Part shown: one piece after another, positions 1-7,780 of the stretch | Position numbering within the stretch: the first letter of the stretch is position 1 | How the letters are laid out: the number at the start of each line of letters is the position of its first letter | Assembly (NCBI GenBank): GCA_031274995.1 | Contig: JAISPJ010000082.1 | Location: forward strand, 1 to 44,102 | DNA from: Azoarcus sp. | GTDB taxonomy: Bacteria; Pseudomonadota; Gammaproteobacteria; Burkholderiales; Rhodocyclaceae | DNA length: 44,102 nucleotides | Direction: 5' to 3' | Program-made: the position numbers and the translations under genes | Notes under the pieces: generated by a model | Database searches by the model: none | What the model was told of the DNA's origin: nothing | The model's input: the letters and a program-made list of their open reading frames with translations, nothing else

Positions 1-450
<450 letters not shown>

Positions 451-495
451 CAGGGGGCATCTTGAATAATGCGCTGCGCGGGCGCATAAAGGATA

Positions 496-520
496 AAAGG
501 GGGCTTGCGCCCCCTTTATT
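496..520. terminator. Bidirectional intrinsic terminator after hemB
   Basis: A 9-bp perfect stem (AAAGGGGGC / GCCCCCTTT) with a TTGC loop is followed by TTTATT on the plus strand and by TTTTATCC on the minus strand. It sits between the convergent hemB and PEP-CTERM genes and could terminate both. Confidence 0.85.
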
Positions 521-555
521 CAATCCCTTGCGGGAAGAGACATCAGGCAACCGGA

Positions 556-1269
556 TTACAGGCTCTTGCGGCGGCGGCGGGCCACGACTCCAACCAGGGC
601 GAGACCGGCCAGCATCATGGCGCAGGTTTCCGGTTCGGGAACGGCGCTGATTTGATAGGTGGCCCGAATCATGCCCGTAAAACCTGTCGGATTGTCGTAG
701 TTGGCCCAGTCATTCTGGACAATGATCTCGATCATGTTGGGTCCGTTGATGTTCCATGGAATACCCGATAACACGGCACTGTCAAAGGTAACCCAATCCG
801 CTCTGGAATTCTGGGGGATGGCGCCTTCATACAAGGTTCCGTTGATAACGATGGCACGCACATAGTCATCGGCGATATAACTGACCGAGAGACTGGTGAA
901 CGATAAAACCTCGCCGACGCCGAGCGTGCCGCTGAGATTGTCGTTGATAGTCGCCACATACGAGTAATAGCCGTTTTTATCATACCCGGAGGGACTGGAG
1001 CTTATCCAGGGAGCGGTGCTTTCGGGCCAGGCAAAGAGAGGCGTCTCGGCCTGTGCATATCCCGTGGCATCGAGAACGCCGCCGATGTAGGTCCGTTGGC
1101 TTGCCCAATCAAAAACTTCGCCGGGATTGGGCTCACCCAGGTACTTGAATTTCCAGGCGCCGGAATCCGACGTGTCAAGTAATGTGCCAAGAACGGTTTG
1201 CTGCGCCACAGAAGGCGCGGCAAGTGTGACGCCAAGTGCCAGAAGCGAAGCAGAAAGAAACTTTGACAT
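556..1269 (-). CDS. PEP-CTERM sorting domain protein (exported, unknown function)
   Basis: A 237-residue exported protein. Residues 1-22 form a signal peptide ending near APSVAQQ. The C-terminus carries a full PEP-CTERM tail: VPEPETCAMMLAGL, a hydrophobic helix, then the basic ARRRRKSL. In bacteria with exosortase (EpsH/XrtA systems) such tails direct the protein to processing at the cell envelope, often linked to exopolysaccharide or floc formation. The central ~190 residues are beta-rich, with many Gly, Asn, Tyr and Trp; I do not recognise a catalytic motif. The start is supported by GGGAGGAT 6-7 bases upstream of the ATG. The gene follows bioC on the same strand after 55 bp, so it may be read from its own promoter inside bioC or by read-through. 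No exosortase gene is in the window. Confidence 0.88.
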   Translation of the reverse strand: MSKFLSASLLALGVTLAAPSVAQQTVLGTLLDTSDSGAWKFKYLGEPNPGEVFDWASQRTYIGGVLDATGYAQAETPLFAWPESTAPWISSSPSGYDKNGYYSYVATINDNLSGTLGVGEVLSFTSLSVSYIADDYVRAIVINGTLYEGAIPQNSRADWVTFDSAVLSGIPWNINGPNMIEIIVQNDWANYDNPTGFTGMIRATYQISAVPEPETCAMMLAGLALVGVVARRRRKSL

Positions 1270-1324
1270 GCTTGCATCCTCCCGAAGACAGCCGGTTCAA
1301 CGGAACCACGCTGAAGCGGTCAGC

Positions 1325-2317
1325 TTAGGCACGCACAAGTTGCGTGTCAATACCTGTTCGAAACCCAAGGGTTTTCTTTCCCCGCCCATGCGGGTTAGGG
1401 TGAAAGTGCACGATGGCACGGTCACCCTCCGGGCGTGGACGTCTTTCCGCGTTTGCCGGTTTCCAGGCGTGGCCCTGGATAATTTCGACCGTCACCGGAA
1501 GGCTGCCGTCGCGGCGGCGTTGTTCGTAATGTGCGCGGGACTGTTCCCAACCCGCGCGTCCACATAGACCGCGCGGGCGGGTGAGGGCGGCGTTGTTGGC
1601 GGCGTTGCCGCGCAGGTCGGCGAAAAGTTCATCGAGGCTGCCGTAGGTCAGCGTGGCCATCTCCATATCCATCACGGGATCGGAAAACCCTGCGGCGACG
1701 AGGGCGTCGCCCAGATCGTGCATGTCGGCGAAGCGGTGCACGCGCTCTCCCGCGTGCGCGGGGAGGATCTCGCGCAGTTCCCTAAGGGTGTCCGGGCCAA
1801 GGGTGGAGAACATGACGAGCCCGCCGGTCTCGATGACCCGGCACATTTCGCGGAAGACGGACAACGGGTTATCGACGAAGGGCAGCATCAGGTTAGCCCA
1901 GATGAGGGTGATGGAATTCTCCGCAAGTGGTAGCCGTGCGGCCTCTGCGACGGCAAGGCCAATGGGGGAGGCTTTTTTGCCGAACAGACGGCGCAGGGGG
2001 CTTGAGGCCGGGACAAGCCGCGCACGTGCGCGGGCGAGCAGAAGTTCGGCGAAGTCCATCCCGATGCGCGTAGCGTCGGGATAACGTTCGCCGAGACGTG
2101 CGAGGTCGTGCCCGGTTCCACAGCCAAGGTCGAGGATGCGCCGGGGATCGATACGGATGAGGTCGAGCCGCTCATCCATGCGTCGGGCGATTTCACGGGC
2201 GAGGAAATCGGAATCTTCGCTGCTCCGAGCGGCGATCTGCCGGAACCGTCGACGCAGCAGGGCGTGATCCAGGCGAAATTCCGGGGCTGGAAGTGAGATC
2301 ATGCCGGGCGTGTCCAC
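1325..2317 (-). CDS. bioC: Malonyl-[acyl-carrier protein] O-methyltransferase
   Basis: BioC methylates the free carboxyl of malonyl-ACP with SAM, disguising it so that the fatty-acid machinery can build the pimeloyl chain of biotin. The protein is a class I methyltransferase: SAM motif I ILDLGCGTGHD at residues 61-71, acidic motif II around RIGMDFAE, and the post-I segment LIWANLMLPFVDNP. The BioC-like N-terminus has FRLDHALLRRRFRQIAARS. It lies 22 bp downstream of bioB on the same strand, so co-transcription is likely. The 330-residue frame begins at GTG; an ATG 15 bases inside (2302) is an equally possible start, and neither has a strong Shine-Dalgarno. The C-terminal ~30 residues after HFHPN look like an unstructured extension. 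Confidence 0.9.
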   Translation of the reverse strand: MDTPGMISLPAPEFRLDHALLRRRFRQIAARSSEDSDFLAREIARRMDERLDLIRIDPRRILDLGCGTGHDLARLGERYPDATRIGMDFAELLLARARARLVPASSPLRRLFGKKASPIGLAVAEAARLPLAENSITLIWANLMLPFVDNPLSVFREMCRVIETGGLVMFSTLGPDTLRELREILPAHAGERVHRFADMHDLGDALVAAGFSDPVMDMEMATLTYGSLDELFADLRGNAANNAALTRPRGLCGRAGWEQSRAHYEQRRRDGSLPVTVEIIQGHAWKPANAERRPRPEGDRAIVHFHPNPHGRGKKTLGFRTGIDTQLVRA

Positions 2318-2339
2318 ACGTCGTACCGGATTCGCCGGA

Positions 2340-3338
2340 TCAGATGGGGACGAGGCCGAGGCGGGCGAAAAGGCGCATGTCGGCGTCGGTATCGGCGTTA
2401 CCGGTGGTCAGGAGCCGTTCGCCGTAGAAGATGGAATTGGCCCCGGCCATGAAGCATAGCGCCTGTAATTCATCGCTCATCTGTTCGCGGCCCGCCGAGA
2501 GGCGCACGAAACTCGTGGGCATGGTAATGCGTGCCACGGCGATGGTGCGGGCGAAATCGAAAGGATCGATGGATTCGCTGCCGGCGAACGGTGTGCCGGG
2601 GAAGGCGATGAGTTTATTGATGGGCACGGATTCCGGAGGCGGCTCCATGTTGGCAAGCTGGGCGATGAGACCCGCGCGGCCTGCCTGGCCTTCGCCCATG
2701 CCGACGATGCCACCTGAGCAGACGCTGATCCCGGCCTTACGCACTTTTTCGATGGTGTCGAGCCGGTCCTGCAGGGTGTGGGTGGTGACGACTTCGCCAT
2801 AGTATTCGGGCGCGGTGTCGATGTTGTGGTTGTAGTAGTCAAGCCCGGCTTCGGCGAGCCGCCTGGCTTGTTCCTCGTCCAGCATACCGAGAGTGACACA
2901 GGTTTCCAGCCCGAGTTTCTTGATTTCACTCACCATTTCGATGACGGCAGCGAGGTCTTTTTCCTTGGGGCTGCGCCCGGCTGCGCCCATACAAAAGCGG
3001 GAAGAACCGCTTTCCTTGGCGGCGCGGGCGTGTTCCAGCACCTTGTCGGGCGGCATCAGGGCTTCGCGCGGGAGCCCGGTGTGGTGGTGCGCGGACTGTG
3101 AGCAGTAGCCGCAATCCTCGGAGCAACCGCCGGTTTTAATTGAGAGAAGGGTGGAGCGTTGTACTTCGCCTGCCTTGAAATGAGCGCGATGCACTTCCTG
3201 CGCACGAAACATCAGGTCGAGAAAAGGCAGCGCGAACAGGGCTTCGATGCCGGCAATATTCCAACGGGATTTGTCTGGCTCCGTCAAGGCAGGGCGGATT
3301 GTCCCGGCAGGGGATGTGATGGACGATTCGCTTGTCAT
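2340..3338 (-). CDS. bioB: Biotin synthase (radical SAM)
   Basis: BioB inserts sulfur into dethiobiotin, the last step of biotin synthesis, using a radical-SAM [4Fe-4S] cluster and an auxiliary [2Fe-2S] cluster. The 332-residue protein has normal length. The radical SAM triad CxxxCxxC is at Cys72, Cys76 and Cys79 ([13 protein letters not shown]). Other BioB signatures are [24 protein letters not shown] [11 protein letters not shown], and the C-terminal [16 protein letters not shown]. It is the first gene of the bioB-bioC pair and is divergent from comF with 104 bp between them. The start is an ATG without a clear ribosome-binding site. Confidence 0.97.
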   Translation of the reverse strand: MTSESSITSPAGTIRPALTEPDKSRWNIAGIEALFALPFLDLMFRAQEVHRAHFKAGEVQRSTLLSIKTGGCSEDCGYCSQSAHHHTGLPREALMPPDKVLEHARAAKESGSSRFCMGAAGRSPKEKDLAAVIEMVSEIKKLGLETCVTLGMLDEEQARRLAEAGLDYYNHNIDTAPEYYGEVVTTHTLQDRLDTIEKVRKAGISVCSGGIVGMGEGQAGRAGLIAQLANMEPPPESVPINKLIAFPGTPFAGSESIDPFDFARTIAVARITMPTSFVRLSAGREQMSDELQALCFMAGANSIFYGERLLTTGNADTDADMRLFARLGLVPI

Positions 3339-3372
3339 GGTTCGTGATTTGAACTCTAATAGGAAAACCGCG

Positions 3373-3402
3373 ATTTTCGTTCAGCGGGTAAAACCAAGTC
3401 AA
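3373..3402 (-). promoter_or_regulatory. Candidate sigma-70 promoter for bioB-bioC
   Basis: On the minus strand TTGACT is followed after 18 bases by GAAAAT, about 35 bases upstream of the bioB ATG. The -35 box is good and the -10 box weak. No BirA operator could be recognised. Confidence 0.3.
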
Positions 3403-3442
3403 ATCAGGAACAACCCTTGATATTTTCTGGAGAGGGGCTTGA

Positions 3443-4180
3443 ATGGTCCTTGAAGCGTTCGGAAAGGTCTCAAGCGGGATGCGTTGGGGCGCACGCTGGA
3501 ACTGGCGCTCACTGGTTTCTCTGTTCGATACACTGATACCGCCGGATTGTTGTTTGTGCGGGATTCCCGCCGGGGGTGCGGGGGTACCCGTGTGCAACGA
3601 TTGCGCGGGCGAGTTGCCGCGCCATGACATGCCTGCCTGTCCATGTTGCGCTTTGCCCACGCCGGATGGGCAAGCTTGCGGGCATTGCCTGCTCGCCGCG
3701 CCGATGTTTGACAGCACATGCGCGTTGTACGATTACACTTTTCCGGCGGATGTGCTGGTGCGGGCGTTCAAGTACCATCATCGTCTGTCGCTGGCCCGGT
3801 TTTTTGCCGAGGCGGTTTCGATCCTGCCGGAGGCCGATGTGGTCGTCCCCATGCCGCTGCATCCGCGACGATTGTCGGAGCGCGGTTTCAATCAGGCGCT
3901 GGAAATCGCCCGCCCGCTGGCCCGTGCGGCCGGTTTGCCGCTGGAGCAGGAGGGAGTCGTGCGCAAGCGCCATACGCCGCCGCAGGCCGTGCTCGACCGT
4001 GAGGACAGGCTTGCCAATCCGCGCGGCGCATTCGCCTGCCGCCGCCGGTTTGACGGTCTGCGCGTGATGGTGGTCGACGATGTAATGACCACGGGTGCTT
4101 CACTTGATGCGCTCGCCCGTTGCCTCAAAGCGGGTGGGGCGGTGGCGGTGCATAATTTTGTCCTTGCGCGTGCAGGGTGA
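3443..4180 (+). CDS. comF: ComF family phosphoribosyltransferase-like protein
   Basis: A 245-residue ComF/GntX family protein. The N-terminal half has a zinc-ribbon-like set of cysteines (CCLC at 36-39, CNDC at 51-54, CPCC at 66-69, CGHC at 79-82). The C-terminal half is a type I phosphoribosyltransferase domain with the PRPP loop VMVVDDVMTTGAS near residues 208-220. In naturally competent bacteria ComF is required for uptake or processing of transforming DNA; in others its role is unclear. GGAG lies 8 bases before the ATG. It is divergent from bioB, an arrangement often seen in proteobacteria. An ATG at codon 13 is an alternative start. Confidence 0.88.
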   Translation: MVLEAFGKVSSGMRWGARWNWRSLVSLFDTLIPPDCCLCGIPAGGAGVPVCNDCAGELPRHDMPACPCCALPTPDGQACGHCLLAAPMFDSTCALYDYTFPADVLVRAFKYHHRLSLARFFAEAVSILPEADVVVPMPLHPRRLSERGFNQALEIARPLARAAGLPLEQEGVVRKRHTPPQAVLDREDRLANPRGAFACRRRFDGLRVMVVDDVMTTGASLDALARCLKAGGAVAVHNFVLARAG

Positions 4181-4231
4181 GCGGGCTGCTTCGGGTAGAA
4201 TGCGCTCTTCTCAACGCGGCCGACGGTTCTC

Positions 4232-4903
4232 ATGGAATTTTTAATCCAGTTTGTCGATGTCGTCCTGCACCTGGACCAGTACCTGGGGGTGTGGGTCGTT
4301 CAATATGGCATATGGATTTACGCTATACTGTTTTTCATTATTTTCGCGGAAACGGGTTTTGTTGTGACCCCGTTCCTGCCCGGAGATTCCCTGCTGTTCG
4401 TGGCAGGGGCGCTGGCGGCGCTGGGAACGACGGAGGCCGAAGGCGGAATGCATATCGGCTGGCTGTTGGCGACATTATCTTCGGCGGCGATATTGGGCAA
4501 CATGGTGAATTACCAGATAGGCCGTTTTCTCGGGCCGAAGGTATTCCAGTGGGAGGGTTCCCGGTTTTTCAACAAAAAGGCGCTTTTGAGAACGCATGCC
4601 TTTTATGAGCGGCATGGCGGCAAAACACTGGTTATTTCCCGCTTTCTGCCGATTTTTCGCACATTCGCGCCGTTTGTGGCGGGGGTGGGCGCGATGGATT
4701 ATCCCCGGTTTTTCATGTTCAACCTGATGGGAGGTATGGGCTGGTGTTTTTCGCTCACGCTGGCAGGGTATTGGTTCGGTAACCTGCCGTGGGTGCGCCA
4801 GAACCTTTCCCTGTTGATCGTGGGGATCATTCTCGTTTCCCTGCTGCCGATGCTGATTGCCTGGCTGATGCGGGACAAGGAAGGGGAGGAAAGACAAGCA
4901 TAG
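4232..4903 (+). CDS. DedA family inner-membrane protein
   Basis: A 223-residue polytopic protein of the DedA/VTT (SNARE-associated) family, proposed to act in lipid flipping and membrane energetics. Family marks are the re-entrant segment ETGFVVTPFLPGDSLLF (conserved ExG and PGD), the GNMVNYQIGRFLG block, and SRFLPIFRTFAPFVAG with the conserved Arg residues of the second half. There are four to five hydrophobic segments and a basic C-terminal tail. It starts 51 bp after comF, so it may share a transcript. Which DedA paralogue it corresponds to (YqjA, YghB or DedA) cannot be decided here. Confidence 0.9.
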   Translation: MEFLIQFVDVVLHLDQYLGVWVVQYGIWIYAILFFIIFAETGFVVTPFLPGDSLLFVAGALAALGTTEAEGGMHIGWLLATLSSAAILGNMVNYQIGRFLGPKVFQWEGSRFFNKKALLRTHAFYERHGGKTLVISRFLPIFRTFAPFVAGVGAMDYPRFFMFNLMGGMGWCFSLTLAGYWFGNLPWVRQNLSLLIVGIILVSLLPMLIAWLMRDKEGEERQA

Positions 4904-4950
4904 GCCGATTAATGCTTTTGTCATTTGCTCCGGGTATTCGGTTTCGAGTC

Positions 4951-4970
4951 GCCCCGGCATCCTGGCCGGG
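4951..4970. terminator. GC-rich hairpin between the DedA gene and the symporter gene
   Basis: A 7-bp stem CCCCGGC / GCCGGGG with a 6-base loop lies about 50 bp after the DedA stop and about 40 bp before the symporter ATG. It has no T-run, so it may be a weak terminator or an mRNA-stabilising hairpin. Confidence 0.35.
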
Positions 4971-5011
4971 GATTGTATCCAACACATGTTCAACTTACTG
5001 GCGCGGCTGAA

Positions 5012-6544
5012 ATGTTTCTCAAAATTCTGATGATGGTGGCGTTTATCGCCGTAACGATCTATATAGGGTTCCATGCCCGCAAGAGTGCGCGGGATGTTGA
5101 TGGTTTCGTGCTCGGGGGGCGCAAGGTCGGGCCGTGGCTTTCCGCGTTTGCTTATGGCACTACGTATTTTTCAGCGGTGGTCTTCGTCGGTTATGCCGGA
5201 CAGTTTGGCTGGAAATACGGCATGGCGACGATCTGGATCGGGCTTGGCAATGCGCTTATCGGCAGCCTGCTGGTCTGGTACGTGCTCGGTGCGCGGACGC
5301 GGGCGATGACGCATCACCTGCGGGCGCAGACCATGCCGGAATTCTTCGGTGCGCGTTTTTCAAGTCCGGCTTTGCGTATTGCCGCCGCCGTCATCATTTT
5401 TATTTTTCTGATTCCTTATACGGCCAGTGTCTATAACGGGCTATCGAGGCTCTTCGACATGGCGTTCGGCGTGCCTTACGAATGGTGCATCGTGGTCATG
5501 GCGGTGCTGACCTGCGTCTACGTGGTACTGGGCGGCTACATGGCGACGGCTATCAACGATCTGGTGCAGGGCTGCATCATGCTGTTTGGCATCGTCGCCG
5601 TGATCGTCGCTGCCCTGACGAAGTACGGCGGCTTCACGCAAGCGATGCTGACGCTCTCACAGGTGCCGAGTGACGCGCCGGGCATGACGGAGATGGGGGG
5701 CGCTTACGTTTCCATCTTCGGGCCCGATCTGTTCAATCTTGCGGGCGTGCTCGTGCTGACCTCGCTTGGCACCTGGGGGATGCCGCAGATGGTGCAGAAG
5801 TTCTACGCAATCAAAAGCATCGACGCAATCAAACGCGGGGCGATCATTTCGACCCTGTTCGCAGTGGTGGTGGCGGGCGGTTGTTATTTCCTGGGCGGGT
5901 TTTCCCGGCTGGCCGCAGGCAGCATCGAGTATACGGCTGCCGGAGCGCCCGTCTACGATTCGGTAATCCCATCCATGCTCATGGACATGCCGGATTTGCT
6001 CATGGGCCTGGTCGTGGTGCTGGTGCTGAGCGCATCGATGTCAACCTTGAGCGCGCTGGTGCTGACATCGAGTTCCACGCTGACGCTGGATGTTGTCAAA
6101 GGCCATTTCATCCGGGACATGAATGCCAAGAATCAGATCACGATGATCCGGTTGCTCGTTGTGGTTTTTGTGCTTGTTTCGATGGTGATTGCGCTGATCC
6201 AGTACAACTCCCCGATGACATTCATCGCACAGCTCATGTCGATCAGTTGGGGGGCGATGGCAGGCTCGTTTCTCGCGCCTTTCCTGTATGGCCTTTACTG
6301 GCAGCGCGTGACGGTGGCAAGCGTGTGGGCGTGTTTCATTTTTGCGGTGAGCCTGGTGTGCGTAAATATGGCGCTTGGCTACCCGATGTCACCCATCAAC
6401 GCAGGCGCGCTGGCGATGCTCGCGGGACTGGTGATCGTGCCGCTGGTCAGTTGGTTCACGCCGCGCCTGGATGCCGAGCGGACAAGTACGCTCTTCAAAG
6501 AGTCATACCTGAACCTGCACGATATGGAGATCGATGCGGATTGA
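5012..6544 (+). CDS. Sodium:solute symporter family protein
   Basis: A 510-residue integral membrane protein of the solute:sodium symporter (SSS) family, with about 13 hydrophobic helices and the usual N-terminal out-facing helix (MFLKILMMVAFIAVTIYIGF). The SSS signature region appears as YLGGRK-type GFVLGGRKVGPWLSAFAYGTTYFSA and the Gly-rich GTWGMPQMVQKFYAIKS. Members move proline, pantothenate, acetate, sugars or similar compounds with Na+; the substrate cannot be read from the sequence. The ATG at 5012 matches the family N-terminus; an in-frame TTG 87 bases upstream would add unrelated sequence and is rejected. There is no strong ribosome-binding site. The neighbours give no clue to the substrate. 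Confidence 0.88.
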   Translation: MFLKILMMVAFIAVTIYIGFHARKSARDVDGFVLGGRKVGPWLSAFAYGTTYFSAVVFVGYAGQFGWKYGMATIWIGLGNALIGSLLVWYVLGARTRAMTHHLRAQTMPEFFGARFSSPALRIAAAVIIFIFLIPYTASVYNGLSRLFDMAFGVPYEWCIVVMAVLTCVYVVLGGYMATAINDLVQGCIMLFGIVAVIVAALTKYGGFTQAMLTLSQVPSDAPGMTEMGGAYVSIFGPDLFNLAGVLVLTSLGTWGMPQMVQKFYAIKSIDAIKRGAIISTLFAVVVAGGCYFLGGFSRLAAGSIEYTAAGAPVYDSVIPSMLMDMPDLLMGLVVVLVLSASMSTLSALVLTSSSTLTLDVVKGHFIRDMNAKNQITMIRLLVVVFVLVSMVIALIQYNSPMTFIAQLMSISWGAMAGSFLAPFLYGLYWQRVTVASVWACFIFAVSLVCVNMALGYPMSPINAGALAMLAGLVIVPLVSWFTPRLDAERTSTLFKESYLNLHDMEIDAD

Positions 6545-6560
6545 ACATCTGGATTAGCGC

Positions 6561-6582
6561 CTTCCCCCGCGTGCGGGGGAAG
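6561..6582. repeat. REP-like palindrome (also a possible terminator) after the symporter gene
   Basis: CTTCCCCCGC and GCGGGGGAAG form a perfect 10-bp inverted repeat with a 2-base centre, followed by CTGGGATGGGGGC. It lies in the 89 bp between the convergent symporter and Sel1 genes. Its form resembles dispersed palindromic repeats that I recall from related genomes; only one copy is in this window. There is no T-run on either strand. Confidence 0.5.
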
Positions 6583-6623
6583 CTGGGATGGGGGCGATGG
6601 CGTAGAACAGTACATGACTGAAT

Positions 6624-6638
6624 CAAAACCGCTCTAAA
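6624..6638. repeat. 15-base repeat, copy 1
   Basis: CAAAACCGCTCTAAA occurs here, overlapping the stop codon of the Sel1 protein, and again at 42,505-42,519 just after tamA. Both copies lie at a gene 3' end. The nature of the repeat is unknown. Confidence 0.45.
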
Positions 6639-7698
6639 AAATCAGCACAAGCTGTTCAAGCGTGTTTTCGTCCTCTGCGTTTCCCTGTTTATTCAGAGAG
6701 GCGGCAAGTAACTGGAGTGCTTGTTTGCTATTTGTATTGCCTTGTTCCATTGCTTTCCTGAACCACTTTTGGGCTTCGGTGAAGTTTGGTGCAATTCCAT
6801 GACCTTTTGCGTACATGACTCCAATGTTGTATTGGGCAGTTCCATCGCCACGTTCTGCAATTTTGAGATACCACTTCAGAGCTTCCGCATAATCGGGATC
6901 TGTGAGCTGGTCACAGCCGGCGTATATTCTCGCAAGTTGGGTCTGAGCCGGAAAATGTTCCTGCTCGGCCGCTCTCGTATACCACTTCAAGGCTTCTGTA
7001 ATGTTTTGCTCTGCGACACACCAGCCAGTTGAGTGCATATATCCCAGCTCGTACTGGGCATCCGCGAGTCCCTGTTCTGCTGCTTTCTGAAACCATTGCA
7101 CACCTTGTTCTTCATTTTCCCTGCCACTCAGAAACCAGCAGTAAATTCCTCCGAGTTCAAATTGGGCTTTCATATCTCCTGATGCGGCTGGCTGGCGAAA
7201 TCCTTCTGTTGCCATTTGGAACCATCTTGCCGATTCTTCTTCAAACCATTTTTCGTCTTTTTCGCCGGAGTAGAGACCTAGTGCGGAGGCAATCGTTTTG
7301 ATTCTTTTGTTCTGGTTTTCGTTTTTGAGAGTGCCATATCTAAGGCTTTCTTTCTTTGCTATGTCATATATTTCTCCAAGGCGGCATTGTGCTTCCGCAT
7401 CACCTTTTTCAGCCGCCTGACGAAATCCGTCCATCGCTGTTTGAATCCACCTGGTGGCCTCTTCTTCATTCTTCTTGTTGGCCGGAAGCCTGGAGTACAT
7501 CAACCCAAGGTCATATTGGGCCTTTGCGTGTCCCTGTTCTGCCGCTCTGAGATAGTACTGTATGGCTTTTCCCGGGTCCTGCTTGACGCCCTGACCTTCT
7601 TCGTACATGCGGCCAAGGTCATATTGGGATTGTGCATCTCCCTGATCTGCCGCAAGTTTTATTTCTTCAAAGCGTTTCATCAATACATACAGGGACAT
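6634..7698 (-). CDS. Sel1-like repeat (TPR-type) protein
   Basis: A 354-residue protein made almost entirely of Sel1-like repeats of about 36 residues, e.g. GDAQSQYDLGRMYEEGQGV, GHAKAQYDLGLMYS, GLADAQYELGYMHSTG and GTAQYNIGVMYAKGHG. These form alpha-alpha solenoids that act as protein-interaction scaffolds. There is no signal peptide, so it is predicted cytoplasmic. The ATG at 7698 is preceded by GGAGAG six bases upstream; the open frame continues upstream only as antisense of ppk. It follows ppk on the same strand after 82 bp. The DNA is visibly AT-richer than its neighbours, which suggests later acquisition or relaxed codon use. The function is unknown; a link to polyphosphate kinase is only positional. 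Confidence 0.85.
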   Translation of the reverse strand: MSLYVLMKRFEEIKLAADQGDAQSQYDLGRMYEEGQGVKQDPGKAIQYYLRAAEQGHAKAQYDLGLMYSRLPANKKNEEEATRWIQTAMDGFRQAAEKGDAEAQCRLGEIYDIAKKESLRYGTLKNENQNKRIKTIASALGLYSGEKDEKWFEEESARWFQMATEGFRQPAASGDMKAQFELGGIYCWFLSGRENEEQGVQWFQKAAEQGLADAQYELGYMHSTGWCVAEQNITEALKWYTRAAEQEHFPAQTQLARIYAGCDQLTDPDYAEALKWYLKIAERGDGTAQYNIGVMYAKGHGIAPNFTEAQKWFRKAMEQGNTNSKQALQLLAASLNKQGNAEDENTLEQLVLIF

Positions 7699-7780
7699 GA
7701 CCATCTCTCCGGGCGTGGAATGTCGATTATCTATTTGAAGACCGGGTTGCCTGTGCGAATTGCTGCATGTTTGGGCGGAT

